Assembly: GCF_947179165.1 (NCBI RefSeq)
Contig: NC_077240.1
Span: forward strand, 51,768,501-51,832,500
Direction of reading: 5' to 3'
Origin: Solanum dulcamara
Taxonomy: Eukaryota > Streptophyta > Magnoliopsida > Solanales > Solanaceae
Length of the DNA stretch: 64,000 nucleotides
Below, one piece after another: positions 35,911 through 47,243 of the stretch (the first letter of the stretch is position 1; the number at the start of each line of letters is the position of its first letter). Below the pieces are notes generated by a model. It saw nothing but the letters and a program-made list of their open reading frames with translations, ran no database searches and was not told where the DNA came from. The translations under genes were made by a program, and so were the position numbers.

Positions 35911-36839
35911 GCACCCCTAGTTTATTGATTATTGGAGATTTTGGGTTTTGAAATGATTCAGTTCTTTGGTTCCTGACATCGCATATTCATGGTTCCTAGC
36001 CTTGATAGTTGTAGCTATTCTGTGCACTCAGTGGTCTTATAAGGGTTCATTCGGGTTTTTACTTAACTTACGCATGAGTATCCCGGCTAGGCTTATAGGG
36101 GCTCAATTGAGTATAGTTAGCTGTAGTTCTCATAGATAGTACTCTTTTCACTTTAGATATTTATAATGGCTCCTATATAGGCTTATTCCTCTTTTTCATA
36201 TTATTTTTACCTTTTTCTCTCAGTTGCATATGATGCCTACCGGTTACCTTCTTGGTACTCATACTACACTCTGCATTTACTTTCGTCATGTAGGACCGAG
36301 CACCAGTTACCACTGTAATAGATCGAGCCTGTTGCAGTCAGCTTCGGAGACTAGGGTGAGCACTTGGCATTTTGGATCATTTCTCTCTCCCTCAGTATGG
36401 ATGGTCCGTCTTTTGCCTTTTGAGACAAGCCAATTGTTGTATATATTTTTGATCCACTTTTAGGACTTGTACTCGTCTTTTATTTTGTAGTAGCTCTATA
36501 CTTGTGACTTTCAGGTTCTGGGAGGTGCCTTTAGTTGTTTATATCATGTTTTGTTTTGCTTTTGTTTATTTATTCAGCTCATTTTTATACTTTTCTTTTT
36601 TTGTTTAGTTTCTACTCTAAAACCCATTACTTGTCGTTCCGAGTTTACGGGTTGGCTTACCTACTGGTGGGTTATAGTAGGTGTCATCATGACCTGAGGA
36701 ATTGAGTCATGACAAGTTGGGTGTGGAGAAGTCTGTAACTTATCTTTGGGAGGCTACAGGATGTCATTAGGATTCATTTCGTTTATTTTTGTGTCTTATT
36801 GGTTTTTTAAAATCTCATTTATTTCACTCTTTCGCAGGG

Positions 36840-38220
36840 ATGGTTCATACACGTAGTACTACCGGTAATGATGACCCACCAGCGCTGGGCAAGCCTAGAA
36901 GCCAGTCCCATGGAGTAGGAATGGGAGCAGCACCATCTCCCAACCTAGAGATAGAGCCGGAGCTGGTAGAGGATCATTAGGACTCTGTCATTCCTCCTCA
37001 GCTGGAGGGGCCACCACCACTAGCACAACCTCAAGTGCACCAGTCATGACCCTAGTACTACAAGTAGCGATTGCGTATCTCTTTATAGCTATTGGGGTCG
37101 TATCACAGGCTCTAGCCCCAGCGGCGGATATACCAGCACTGTGGGACTCGCTCTTCAAACCAGCACCTAAGGTTCAGCCGCCTTCACCAGTTGTTACACC
37201 CCACCTATCGTTCCGTACGGTGTCATATAACTACAAGAGTAGAAAATGTAGGTGACTTTCACAGGCTATCACCCCCTATATTTTCAGGAGTCATTGGCGA
37301 GGATGCCATAGAGTTCTTGACTACCTGCCAGGAGCAGCTCCACTTCTTGGGTCTTATAGAGTCTAGGGATGCTAACTTCACCGCTCACTAGTTCAGAGGG
37401 GAAACCAGGCAGTGGTGGCACTCTTATAGGCATTCCAAGCTAGTTGGGTCACCACCTCTAACATGGGCCCAAATCTTAGAAGCTTTTCTAGCTCGATACA
37501 TCCCTAGGAACATCAGGGATCGACTCCTGGATCAGTTTACTAGGTTGCAATAGGGTCAGATGATGATTATTGAGTACAAAGCCAGATTTAATCAGCTATC
37601 CCAGCATGCCACTAAGATTTTACCCACTAAAGAGGAGCAGTACGATGTTTTATGCATAGATTAAGACCTTACCTGAGGTTGGGGACCGAGCACTTGGTTT
37701 CCACAGGCTGCTCTTTTCTAGATGTAGTGGACTATGCCTGCACTATCATGATTATTCATCGCTAGGCCAAAGGAGGTAGCGATAAAAGACCTAGGCATCA
37801 GGGCATCTATAATGGGTCCCAGTCGAGGGGCCACGATAGATATGACAAAACCCGTCAGTGGTTCTAGTAGGGTCAAACAAAGCGGCCAATTCAGGCCTTC
37901 CTTCCAGCATCTGACGGTAGGCAGCCAATTTTGGGGGGGTTCCACTGCAGGGCAGAACTTAAGGGGATCAGGTCGCTTCCTTCTTATAGCAGACAAGTTA
38001 TCATATGCCACTCATCTTCTAGATGTTTTGATTGTAGCTTACTAGAACATTGGTATAAAGAGTGTCCCGGTCAGGCCAGACCATTGGCAGTAGCACCACC
38101 TCCACCAGGAGGTGTCGATCGAGGTCAGGGCCGCAGTGATGGTCAACAGGGTTTTTGGGGAGGTCCCCAAGGATGCAGGTCAGGTGGCAAGGTAGATGGT
38201 CATGGGAGAGGCTGAAAGGT
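36840..38220 (+). pseudogene. Chromovirus gag, broken
   Basis: The ATG at 36840 opens MVHTRSTTGNDDPP, the usual start of solanaceous Tekay/Del-like Gag, but stops at 36978. Later pieces in shifted frames encode the retrotrans_gag core (FSGVIGEDAIEFLTTCQEQL, then WWHSYRHSKL and ARYIPRNIRDRLLDQF) and a CCHC zinc knuckle CFDCSLLEHWYKEC at 38024-38065 followed by a Gly/Arg-rich tail. TAG stops at 37389-37391 and 37551-37553 stand where Gln is usual. Gag forms the cytoplasmic particle that packages element RNA. The spacing C-x2-C-x4-H-x4-C is preserved. Confidence 0.85.
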
Positions 38221-38600
38221 CTATTTCTATGCTGCTCTGACGAGGGCAGATGCTGAGGCATCAGATAATGTTATCACAGGTACTATCCTTATTTGTCAGC
38301 AGACTGCTTCAACTTTATTTGATCTAGGTTCCACGTACTCCTATGTGTCTATATATTTTTCTCCCTATCTAGGTATTGCTTATGAGTCACTTGAGGTGTC
38401 ATTACATATTTTGACCCCGGTAGGGAATTTTTTACTAGTGGATCTTGTTTGTAGATCCTATGTGGTGACTATTCAAGGGCACGAGACTAGGGCGGATCTT
38501 ATTTTACTTAATATGTTGGACTTCGATATTATTCTGGGCATGGATTGGCTAACCCTCCTTATGCGGTTTTGGACTGTTATGCCAAGACCGTTACATTAGC
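38221..38600 (+). pseudogene. Chromovirus aspartic protease remnant
   Basis: Pieces in two frames encode ALTRADAEASDNVITG, LFDLGSTYSYVS with the D-x-G active-site loop at 38321-38329, VDLVCRSYVVTIQGHETRADL and FDIILGMDWL, the usual end of the retropepsin domain in this lineage. This protease would cut the Gag-Pol polyprotein. The frame changes twice, so no functional product is expected. Confidence 0.85.
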
Positions 38601-40100
38601 CATACCTGGCATTCCCCTGGTCTTGTGGCAGGGCACTTATAGTCACTCACCAACTAGGATCATATCCTTTATATGGGCCCGAGGGCTAGTTATGTCCGGG
38701 TGCTTGGCGTACTTAGCATATGTCCTTGATGTGTCCAGCGAGGCCCCTATTAATTCAATTCATGTGGTTAGGGAGTTTACTGATGTCTTCCCTACTGACC
38801 TACCTGGCCTACCCCCATAGAGAGATATTGACTTTGCAATAGATTTAGAGGCGGGCACTAAGCCCATTTCTCTACCATTTTACCATAAGGCTCCCGCAGA
38901 GCTCAAGGAGCTCAGTGTACAGCTTGAGGATCTTCTAGGTAAGGTATTTATTCTCCTAAGTGCGTCATCGTAGGGTGCACCCATCCTGTTTGTTAAGAAG
39001 AAGGAGGGGACTATGCGAATCTATATTGATTATAGGCAGCTGAATAAGGTGATGGTGAAAAACTATTACCCTATATGCCTCATATCGATGATCTGTTCGA
39101 CCAGCTTTAAGGTGCAGCCATGTTTTCTAAGATTGACCTGAGGTCCGATGACCACCAATTATAGATTAGAGAAGCCGACATTAGTAAGACTGCTTTTCAG
39201 ACTCGTTATGGCCACTACGAGTTTCTTATGATGTCTTTTCGGCTTACTAATTCCCCCGCAGCTTTTATAGACCTTATGAATCAAGTATTCAAGCCTTATC
39301 TTGACTCATTTGTGATTGTATTCATCGATGATATACTAGTATACTGGCAGACTAGAGAGGAGCGTGCTCAATATTTGAGGGTTATACTCCAGACTTTGAG
39401 ATATCAGTGGCTCTATGCTAAATTCTCAAAGTGCGATTTTTGGTTGGAGTTTGTGGCATTTTTGGGACACGTGGTTTCTAAAGAGGGTATCATGGTGGAT
39501 CCGACGAAGATTGAGGCTATTGCTAGTTGGGCTAGGTCCACATCTTTTATAGAGATTCGGAGCTTCATCGGATTGGCTGGGTATTATAGGTGCTTCATCG
39601 AGGGTTTCTCCACCATTGTATCCCTATTGACCCATTTGACCTGCCAGGATGTTCCCTTTGTATATTCTGAGGAGAGTGAGTCGAGCTTTCGAAAGATCAA
39701 ATAGTTGCTTACCACGGCTCCCATTCTAACTCTTCTAGTAGAGGGCAAGACTTTTTCAGTATATTGTGATGCTTTTGGTGTAGGTCTAGGGTGTGTTCTG
39801 ATGTAGCAGGGTCAAATTATTGCTTATTCTTCCAGACAGTTGAGAGTGCACAAGCGCAACTACCTCACTCATGACTTAGAGTTGGCAGTGGTAGTTTTTG
39901 CGCTCAAGATATAGAGGCACTACTTATACGGAGTCTATTGTGATATATACACAAATCACCACAACTTATAGTACATTATGAGTTAGAGGGATCTTAATTC
40001 TAGACAGTGGCACTGGATTGAGCTATTAGCCGATTATGACATCTCTATCCTCTACCACCCAGGCAAGGCGATTGTAGTAGCAGACTCCTTGAGCCAGAAA
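38601..40100 (+). pseudogene. Chromovirus reverse transcriptase-RNase H, broken
   Basis: Recognisable blocks: REFTDVFPTDLPGLPP before the [42 protein letters not shown]; then, in a 158-residue open frame from 39228, FIDD (39321-39332, catalytic pair intact) with [20 protein letters not shown] and [13 protein letters not shown]. The RNase H follows: [28 protein letters not shown], and IYTNHHNL, in which the Asp of the usual TDH motif is Asn. TAG stops at 38971-38973 and 39912-39914 stand where Trp is usual, and one at 39804-39806 where Gln is usual. Frame changes occur near 39060-39220. Confidence 0.9.
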
Positions 40101-41560
40101 GCGGGGAGTATAGGTAGTTTAGCTTACTTGTCTGCAACGGAGCGACCCCTAGCCTTGGACATCCAGTCTTTAGCTAATAGGATGGCCAGGTTGGATATCT
40201 CAGATTTCGGATCAATTTTGGCTTTTGTAGGAGCTTGGTCATCTCTATTGGATCATATTCATGCCGGCAGTTTGAGGATGGAGCATTGGTAGAGCTTCGA
40301 GATTAGTATTGTGAGGCAAGGGTTCCTAGGCTTCCATAGATTTGAATAGGATACTACGGTTTGATGGTCACCTTTATGTTCCTAGAGTTGGAGACTTCAT
40401 TAAGTTGATCCTTCGTGAGGCCCACGATTCCAAGTACTCTATTCATTTGGGCACTGCGAAGATGTATTAGAATTTGAGATAGCATTACTGGTGGGGTGGC
40501 ATGAGGATAAATATAGCTTAGTATGTATCATGTTGTTTGAATTGCCAGCAGGTTAAGGCCAAGCATTAGAGGCCTGGTGGAGTGTTTCAGAGATTTTCCA
40601 TTCCTGAGTGGAAAAGGAAGTGGATTACCATTGACTTTGTGATGGGATTGCCTCAGAAACCCAGAGGTAATGATGGTAATAAGGGGTCTCAGTTTATTTC
40701 CAATTTCTAGAGGGCCTTTCACAGAAAGTTGGGCACCCGAGTTGATCTTAGCACGGCATTTCATCCACAGACCGACAGTCATTCAAAGCATACTATTTAG
40801 GTTCTGGAGGATATGTTGTGGTCTTGTGTATTAGATTTTGAGGGTCATTAGGACACGTACTTGCCTTTCACGAAGTTTGTGTACAACAATAGCTACCACT
40901 CTACTATTCAAATAGTCTCGTTCGAGGCTTTATATGGTAGGCATTATCGCACTCCAATTGGTTGGTTTGTGTCTTCAAAGCCTGGGCCGCACAACACCAA
41001 TTTACTTTGGGATGCCATAGCCAGGGTCAGGGTTATTCAAGATAGATTGAGGATAGCTCAGAGTAGGCACCATAATTATATTGATCGCAGACATCGATCC
41101 TTGCGCTCTGACGTACGAGATCGGGTGTTTTTATGAGAGTCGCCCTTGAAGGGCATGATAAGATTCGGCAGGCGGGGTAAGCTTAGCCTAAGGTATATTG
41201 CGCCCTTTGAGATTCTGAGGAGATTTGGAGAGGTTTCTTATGAATTGGCTTTTCCATTAGCATTTTCAGCTATACATCTTATTTTTCATGTTTCTATGCT
41301 GCGTCGGTACATTCTAGATGAGTCTCACGTGCTTCAGTATAATTCTGTTGAGTTGGATGATCTCCTAACTTTTATTGAGGAGTTGGTTGCAATTCTAGCC
41401 AAAGATGTTCGCCAACTTTGTTATAGGTCCATCCCTATAGTTAAGGTCCAGTGGTTCTATCGTCCGATCGAGGAGGATACCTGGGGGACCGAGTAGGAGA
41501 TGCCGGAGCAGTTCGCCAGTTTATTTGATCCTCCAGGTATATCCTTGTCTTTACTTTTGC
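40101..41560 (+). pseudogene. Chromovirus integrase with chromodomain-like tail, deleted core
   Basis: The start of the integrase core is visible at WKRKWITIDFVMGLPQKP (first catalytic Asp at 40633). At about 40672-40690 the sequence jumps from KPRGND to KGSQFISNF, skipping the roughly 50-60 residues that normally hold the middle of the core; the segment with the second Asp is lost or disrupted. The rest continues DLSTAFHPQTDSHS, FVYNNSYHSTIQIVSFEALY, an open C-terminal domain (41146-41496), and VKVQWFYRPIEEDTWGTE, which fits the chromodomain-like tail of Tekay/Del chromoviruses. TAG stops at 40708, 40798 and 40849 stand where Trp, Gln and Trp are usual. Confidence 0.88.
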
Positions 41561-41585
41561 GGACAAAAGTTCTTTTAGCAGTGGA

Positions 41586-43418
41586 TGTTGTAATGACCTT
41601 CCAGGTCATTTTTGAAATAAAGTATTCATTCTATCATGTAGATCATTCCGGTAGAGACACCAAGTCATTCATGACTTGCTGGCACTAACTATTCGGTCTC
41701 CTGGCCGTTCGTTTGGATTTTAGGCCCGTTTCCCTATTTTGGAGCTTTTATAACTTAAAATTTTGAGTTCAGTCATAACTTTAGGAAAAAAACAACCTTA
41801 GAAAGGAACTCTAACATTCCATCAACTCCAGAATGGCCAAATTAGGATTATAGCAAGGTCGGCATGAGTACCCAGGCAATCGGGGCGGGTTTAGGACCAT
41901 TTGGTGCTTTTGCCTTTGAAATTTGACCTATAATTGACTTTGGTCAACATTCTTGTAAAATGCACTTGGATGAAAATTCTAATAGCGCAGTTGGTTCTAG
42001 AATGTCGAGTTTGGTGGGGAATGACCCTTCGCTCACTTCCCAAGCTTCATGTCTATTCCTGAGGCCCGTTGTGGAATTTGGCTCAAAATGGCCCTTGGGT
42101 ATGTGACCCACTTTCAATTGTAGCGACCTCGTATGGAAATTTTAATTGCCCTATTGAGTCCAAAACGTAGAATTTGGTAGGGTAGCATATTTTGTTTGCG
42201 CGCACAGGGTTCTGAATTATTTAAACTTGGTGAAATATCAGTTTTTTAGCTGATATCTGGTGCAAGGAGATTTACTCTCCGCATTCGCGGAGGTTAAGGA
42301 TTTGTACTCCGCGTTCGCGAGATCTTGGCTGCATTCGCGGAGGTGTAGATCCTTTGCCTCCGAGTTAGCGAGACCTTGGCCACATTCACAGAGGTGTGAG
42401 AGCTTTGCCTTCGTGTACGCGGGCCTATGGCCGCATTCACGAAGGTCAAGTTTCTTGACCACTACATTCGTAGAGCACTGCAGCCGCGTTCTCGAAGGCC
42501 ATTTTTGGTCTGTCACTTAGAATAAAGAGACTTTGCGAGATAAGTTCGAATTATTTTTCTAAGGGCAATTTCTCTCTCATTTGGAGCTCAATTTAAGCAA
42601 TTCAAAGGTCCAAGTTCAAGAGAATTTTGTGGGGAATCTATTGGTGAGCTCAGAATCTCGAGGGAAGGCTTTTTTCAAGTAAAAAGTCAAATTTAGCAGT
42701 TAGTTGTTATATTTTTGAGTTAGAATTGTGTTGATATTTGAGGGGCTGGTTCTTACTCGTTTCGACTCCGATTGTAGTGATTCTTTGGGCTAAATTGTTT
42801 CCGCAAGGATCATCGTGGTACTATTGGGTTGGGTCAGTGGAGTATCATTTGTGGTGATTTGCTGCTCCTAAAATGTTGTCTTTTTCCATTGTCTTAGCTA
42901 GAACTCGGGTTTTTATTGCATGATTGTGTTGGGGATGTGATTGTGAGTAAATTTTGTTCCTTTTTGGAACATAAGCTGAGGATAGTAATTAGAACCTATT
43001 TTTGGGGTCAATTCCAAAATTTTGAATGTGGGTCCCACAATTTTCGTTTTAGACCTCGCAATTGGTCCCTCTCAAAAAATTATAAAACTAGTCTCTAAAC
43101 GACTGTAACGACATTATGATTCTATTTTTGATAGCGTGTCAGCATTTTGAGGCCATTCTAGGGTGTTAGAAATCATTCCTAGGGCTTTTATCGGGTTTTT
43201 CGGGCATTTGGAAGCATGCGTATCTTTCCGTTATTTGCTAGCAGTGTAAGAAGAGTTGAATGAGCATGTTGTTGATACTGTGAAGCATGTTGGCCTTAGT
43301 ATAGGTTTTAAACCTGCTTTAGTTGCTTCGGCGTCTATTAGGTGGACTTAGTCCTTGTAGAATGGTGTAGCGAGGAAGTGCCTAGTAGTTTGGCCTTAGC
43401 TATGCGTTACTCTTGCTA
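41586..43418 (+). mobile_element. Family B 3' LTR, truncated
   Basis: It begins TGTTGTAATGACCTTCCAGG and is collinear with the 5' LTR to about LTR position 2030, with an internal deletion of about 160 bases near 43160 relative to the 5' copy. It ends abruptly after CTATGCGTTACTCTTGCT, where a minus-strand LTR of the same family starts. The last 1.2 kb are missing, so no terminal CA and no target duplication can be checked. Confidence 0.85.
42265..42515 (+). repeat. GC-biased minisatellite in 3' LTR
   Basis: Counterpart of 34200-34470, with CCGCATTCGCGGAGG and CCGCGTTCGCGAG units. Confidence 0.8.
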
Positions 43419-45735
43419 GTAACCAAGAATCTGCGATGTTACGAGCCAAAGTACTATATCATTTCCAAACCTAGAATCTCTAAGAGTCAATTGATCTAGG
43501 GGTGACTTAGGGGTCGAGGACGGAACTGGGACCTAGATGCTCACCCGAATGTTCAAAGTGGCCAAGGTCGGGACTGGGTACCTGAATGCTTGCCATAATA
43601 CATAAGTGCATTCTAGGCAAGGACTGGGTACCCAGATGCTCGTCATAATATATCAGTATGATCGAGCCCAAGACTGGATACCCGGATGCTCGTCATACTA
43701 GCAAGCCAGTAGAGGTCGGGGCTGAGCACCTGGATGCTCCTCGATAATTCAGAACGGAGGCCAGGACTTAGTACCCAGATGCTTACAAATAATTTATTCC
43801 ATGATGCCAAGCATTCTACTTCCCAATTAGAATACAACAGTACCAAAAATCTTTTCCCAAATGAGTCAACCGATATGCCGCTAAAACTGGAACTGGAGCC
43901 AAAGTCAACGATCACGAAATCTAGTGTGGCTGATGCATCACGAAAGTCATGATTATACCAATTTATGGATGACGATATTTTTAAGAGCAAGGGTAACGCC
44001 TAACTAAGGCCAAACTATCAGGCACTAGCCCGCTACACCATTCTACAAGGATGTAAGTCCACTGGAGCGACGCCGGGACATCTAAAGCAAGTCTACATCC
44101 TACACTAAGGCCAACATACCCCACAATATCAACAACATGCTCATTCAACTCTCCTTATAATAATAACAAATAACAACAACATACACATGTTTCTAAATAT
44201 CCGAAAAACCCGATAATAAGCCTAAAGCATGATTTCTAACACCTAAAATATACAATCAAACTACCCAACCCAAATTCCAACTATTTCAATATACTTTCAC
44301 ACATTCCAGCTCAATCTAAAGAAAGGTAAACCGTAGCCTACCTGTAGGCTAAACACGCAGGCTCTAAATAACTATACTAGAGATTTTCCCTTCCGAACTA
44401 CCTTGGAATGCTGCCATGCTATCAAAAACAGAACCACAACGTCAATACGGTCGTTCAGACACTAATTTCATAATTTTTGAAGACGGACCAATTTCGGGGT
44501 CTAAAATGGGAATTGTGGTATCTGCATATGGAATTCCATATTTAACCCCCCAAAACAGGTTCCAAACATCACTCCAAGCTCACAAATCAGATTTATAACA
44601 TAATTTGGGGTGGAAAACTATGCAGGACGAGCATGCAATTAAAATTCATAAATTCTGACTAAAGGACCAAAAATAGCAGCATCAAAATCAGCAAATTCAG
44701 AACAAACGAGAATCTTTCAACCCAAACAAATTAACTATGATGATCCTTGCAAAACACCCCACAATCCAGCCTCAAGAATCACTCAAAACGGAGTTATATT
44801 GACCAAGATACACTCTTCCAAAATTCAACAAAATTTCATTCCAAAAAAGACTAAATCAGTAACTAAAAATGCATTTTTACCTTAAATGATGCTTCGCCTC
44901 ATATTTCTGAGATACCACGAGATTCCTCATAAAATTCTCTTGAATTTAGACCCTTGAATCACCAAAATCGAATTTATATAAGTCAATAAATAACTTCTTA
45001 AAGTTCTTCCAAAACTCAATCCGTAAATGGACACTACTGCAAATAAAATCATGATTTTTACCTGAATCGAATGCTCCAAATCAGTTTTCAATCTCTCCAA
45101 TGCTTTCTCCATAAAACAATATCACAAGTTTGCCTTTTGAATCACCCAATTTGGAGCTATATAACCCAAGATAAAGGATTTTCAAGTTGGAGAAAATGTC
45201 CCCAAAAAAAAACTGTTGCTGCTGTAATTTTTTTCAGATTTTGGATTTTCTAAAATCTCTGATACGGTGCTCAAAGTTTGTTCGGAATCCGATAAAAATA
45301 AACCAAATATGCTACAACACTAAATTCAAAGTTTCGGACTCAATGGCTTATTCAGAATTCCCATACGAGATCATTTTAATAAAAAATGGATCCCACACCT
45401 AAGAGCCTTTTAAGCCATATTCCTCAACGGTCCTCGAGATTAGATCGAAAGCCTTGGAAAGCGAACGAAGGTCGTTATAGACCAAAACCGACATTTCGGA
45501 ACTAACTGCGCTGTCAGAATTTTTATTCGAGCGCGTTTTCCAAGAATGTTGACCAAAATCAACCATAGGCTAACTCTCAAAGTCAAAAGCGTCAAATGGC
45601 CCCAAACTCATATTGATTGCCTCGATAGTCATTCCAACATTGCTACTAGCCTAATTTAGTCATTCCGGAGCTGATGGAACCATCAAAATTTGAATTCAAG
45701 ACCTCGTTGACCCAAAATTCAAAAAGTCGCAATTA
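43419..45735 (-). mobile_element. Family B LTR, minus strand, truncated at both ends
   Basis: Reverse-complemented, it aligns with about LTR positions 170-2480 of 33507-36714: the minisatellite, GACGCCGGGACATCTAAAGC (plus-strand reading), AAAACCCGATAATAAGC and, near 45440-45680, the GTCGGTTTTGGTC and CCATCAGCTCCGGAATG phrases. It lacks the terminal 700 bases at its 3' side (43419) and the first 170 at its 5' side. It faces the plus-strand 3' LTR and forms a long inverted repeat with it. Confidence 0.75.
43500..43800 (-). repeat. About 50 bp minisatellite, inverted copy
   Basis: GATGCT(C/T)GCC/GTCAT recurs at 43538, 43583, 43635, 43686, 43733 and 43784, a spacing of 45-52 bases, each preceded by a GACTGGGTACC-type string. 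Confidence 0.8.
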
Positions 45736-46215
45736 AACCAACTTAGGCCTTCAAAATACCAAAATGGACTCGGGACTTTTAAAAATTCAACCAACACTTC
45801 TTCTAGACCAAAAACCGTCTCCCGAATCTAACGGAATTTTTGGAATTCCATTCCGAGCATCGGAACTCTAAAAGTTGACCAAAATCAAACATTGGCTTAA
45901 AATTCCTCAATTTCTCAACTCAAGACCTCAAAACTTCGTTAGAACTCCAAAACTGATTTCGTAAAGTCTCCTAAGCCAATTTCGACATTTCAGAGCTGCT
46001 GAAATCGACGGAATTCTGTTCTGAGATCCATAGCTCTGATTGACCGCAAATACCACTTTTTAATACTTAAAGCTTATGAAACTCAAAATTTCCAAAGACT
46101 TAACTTTTCATAGTATTTTCTAAAAATCAACACTCGATAACAATCAGAAATGAATCGAGGCATCTAAAAAGAGGGATAAAATAGTCATTTTTACAAAAAT
46201 TCTAAAAATGACCTT
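45736..46215 (-). mobile_element. Family D LTR start fragment
   Basis: On the minus strand it opens TGACCCTGAAGGTCATTTTT at about 46222 and continues with AATGACTATTTTATCCCTC and GCAGCTCTGAAATGTCG. The opening and the block order resemble family B LTRs, but the sequence is different enough that I treat it as a separate, related LTR. It is cut near 45736 where family B sequence begins. Confidence 0.5.
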
Positions 46216-47243
46216 CAGGGTCACCGATCCCTACATGGTGATATTATGTAAGAAAAAGAGTATGCGTTACTACTTTGAATGTACTAAGTATGTAGGCATG
46301 AAAAATGATAAAAAAAATTAAGACATTCATAAGGTAAAATACATGAGTGAATATATGCATGAGTAATCAAGTAGATAACATTTAAATCATATATATGTAG
46401 GAAGATGACTATAATCGTCATTTAAGACCATGCGAGCTATTACATGGAATCCAACATAACCCCCTACGTTGGCACGGGGAGACTACTTATCAGGTAGAAC
46501 TCCGTTCAGTCTACATTCATTTATTTAATATTTAGTGCCTACAAAGGCCTAGCCTACAAGGGCTTCTATGGTGGCACATAGTTAATGCAACATGAGACTT
46601 TACTTAAGGACCCCTTCAGTCGAGTCCCCATATACATGCTACATTCGGTGCTAAGTTAAATCCCACAAAATAGTATAATACTTATAAATAGTCATATCAT
46701 ATAGCTTGAGAATTCAAACATCATATTCGATAGAATAGCTCATTAAAACCTTTGGTTTATAATATCATCATGGCTACCATTCCCTATTTACCATCCTACT
46801 AATGAACCTTGATTTATAAGAAAATTAGGTCTACAATCAGTGATTGTATTTCGGGTACCATGCTAAACGGACCTACCTTTTGGAAAAATATTCAAAAGCA
46901 TTGACGGCATATTGGGATGTCATACATGTCATATCATAACCTTAAACATTTCATTTGATTCAATGTGAGGATTGTCCTTTCATATTGAAACCTTACTTTG
47001 GCTAAGAAACCATTTCATCAATCAATCATTTCATAAAGACTCCCCTTCATAAGCATTTACTTTATAACATTCATTGGAGTCAAACTTCATTTCAACTTTA
47101 CTTCATCATAGGAAACTAGGTGGATACATATTAATCAAGCTTCAAGTCATTTAAATCAATGTTATCATGAATGAGCGTGAAGGAATTCATCATTTAAACA
47201 TCTTAAAACAACCCACCAATATAATTTAAAACTACAAGTGAAC
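46216..47243 (-). mobile_element. LTR fragment matching the AT-rich middle of LTR B
   Basis: Reverse-complemented, it aligns with about 14700-15680: GGGATTTAACTTAGCACCG, CATGTGCCACC-type, CTACCTGATAAGTAGTCTCC and CATACTTAGTACATTCAAAG strings. No coding sequence is present. It joins Athila pol at 47243 and a family D LTR start near 46220, so both edges are rearrangement or insertion junctions. Confidence 0.6.

Larger units (their letters stand above)
33507..36714 (+). mobile_element. Family B 5' LTR of Tekay/Del-like element (3208 bp)
   Basis: It begins TGTTATAATGATCCTTCGGG and ends GAATTGAGTCATGACA, followed by AGTTGGG; the expected TTGGTATCAGAGC binding site is lost after its first bases. 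It pairs with the 3' LTR at 41586-43418. By eye the two copies differ frequently over their first 200 bases, so the insertion is old. It holds a CGTTCGCG minisatellite, a 50 bp minisatellite and a polyadenylation-side region near 36230-36320. Confidence 0.85.
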
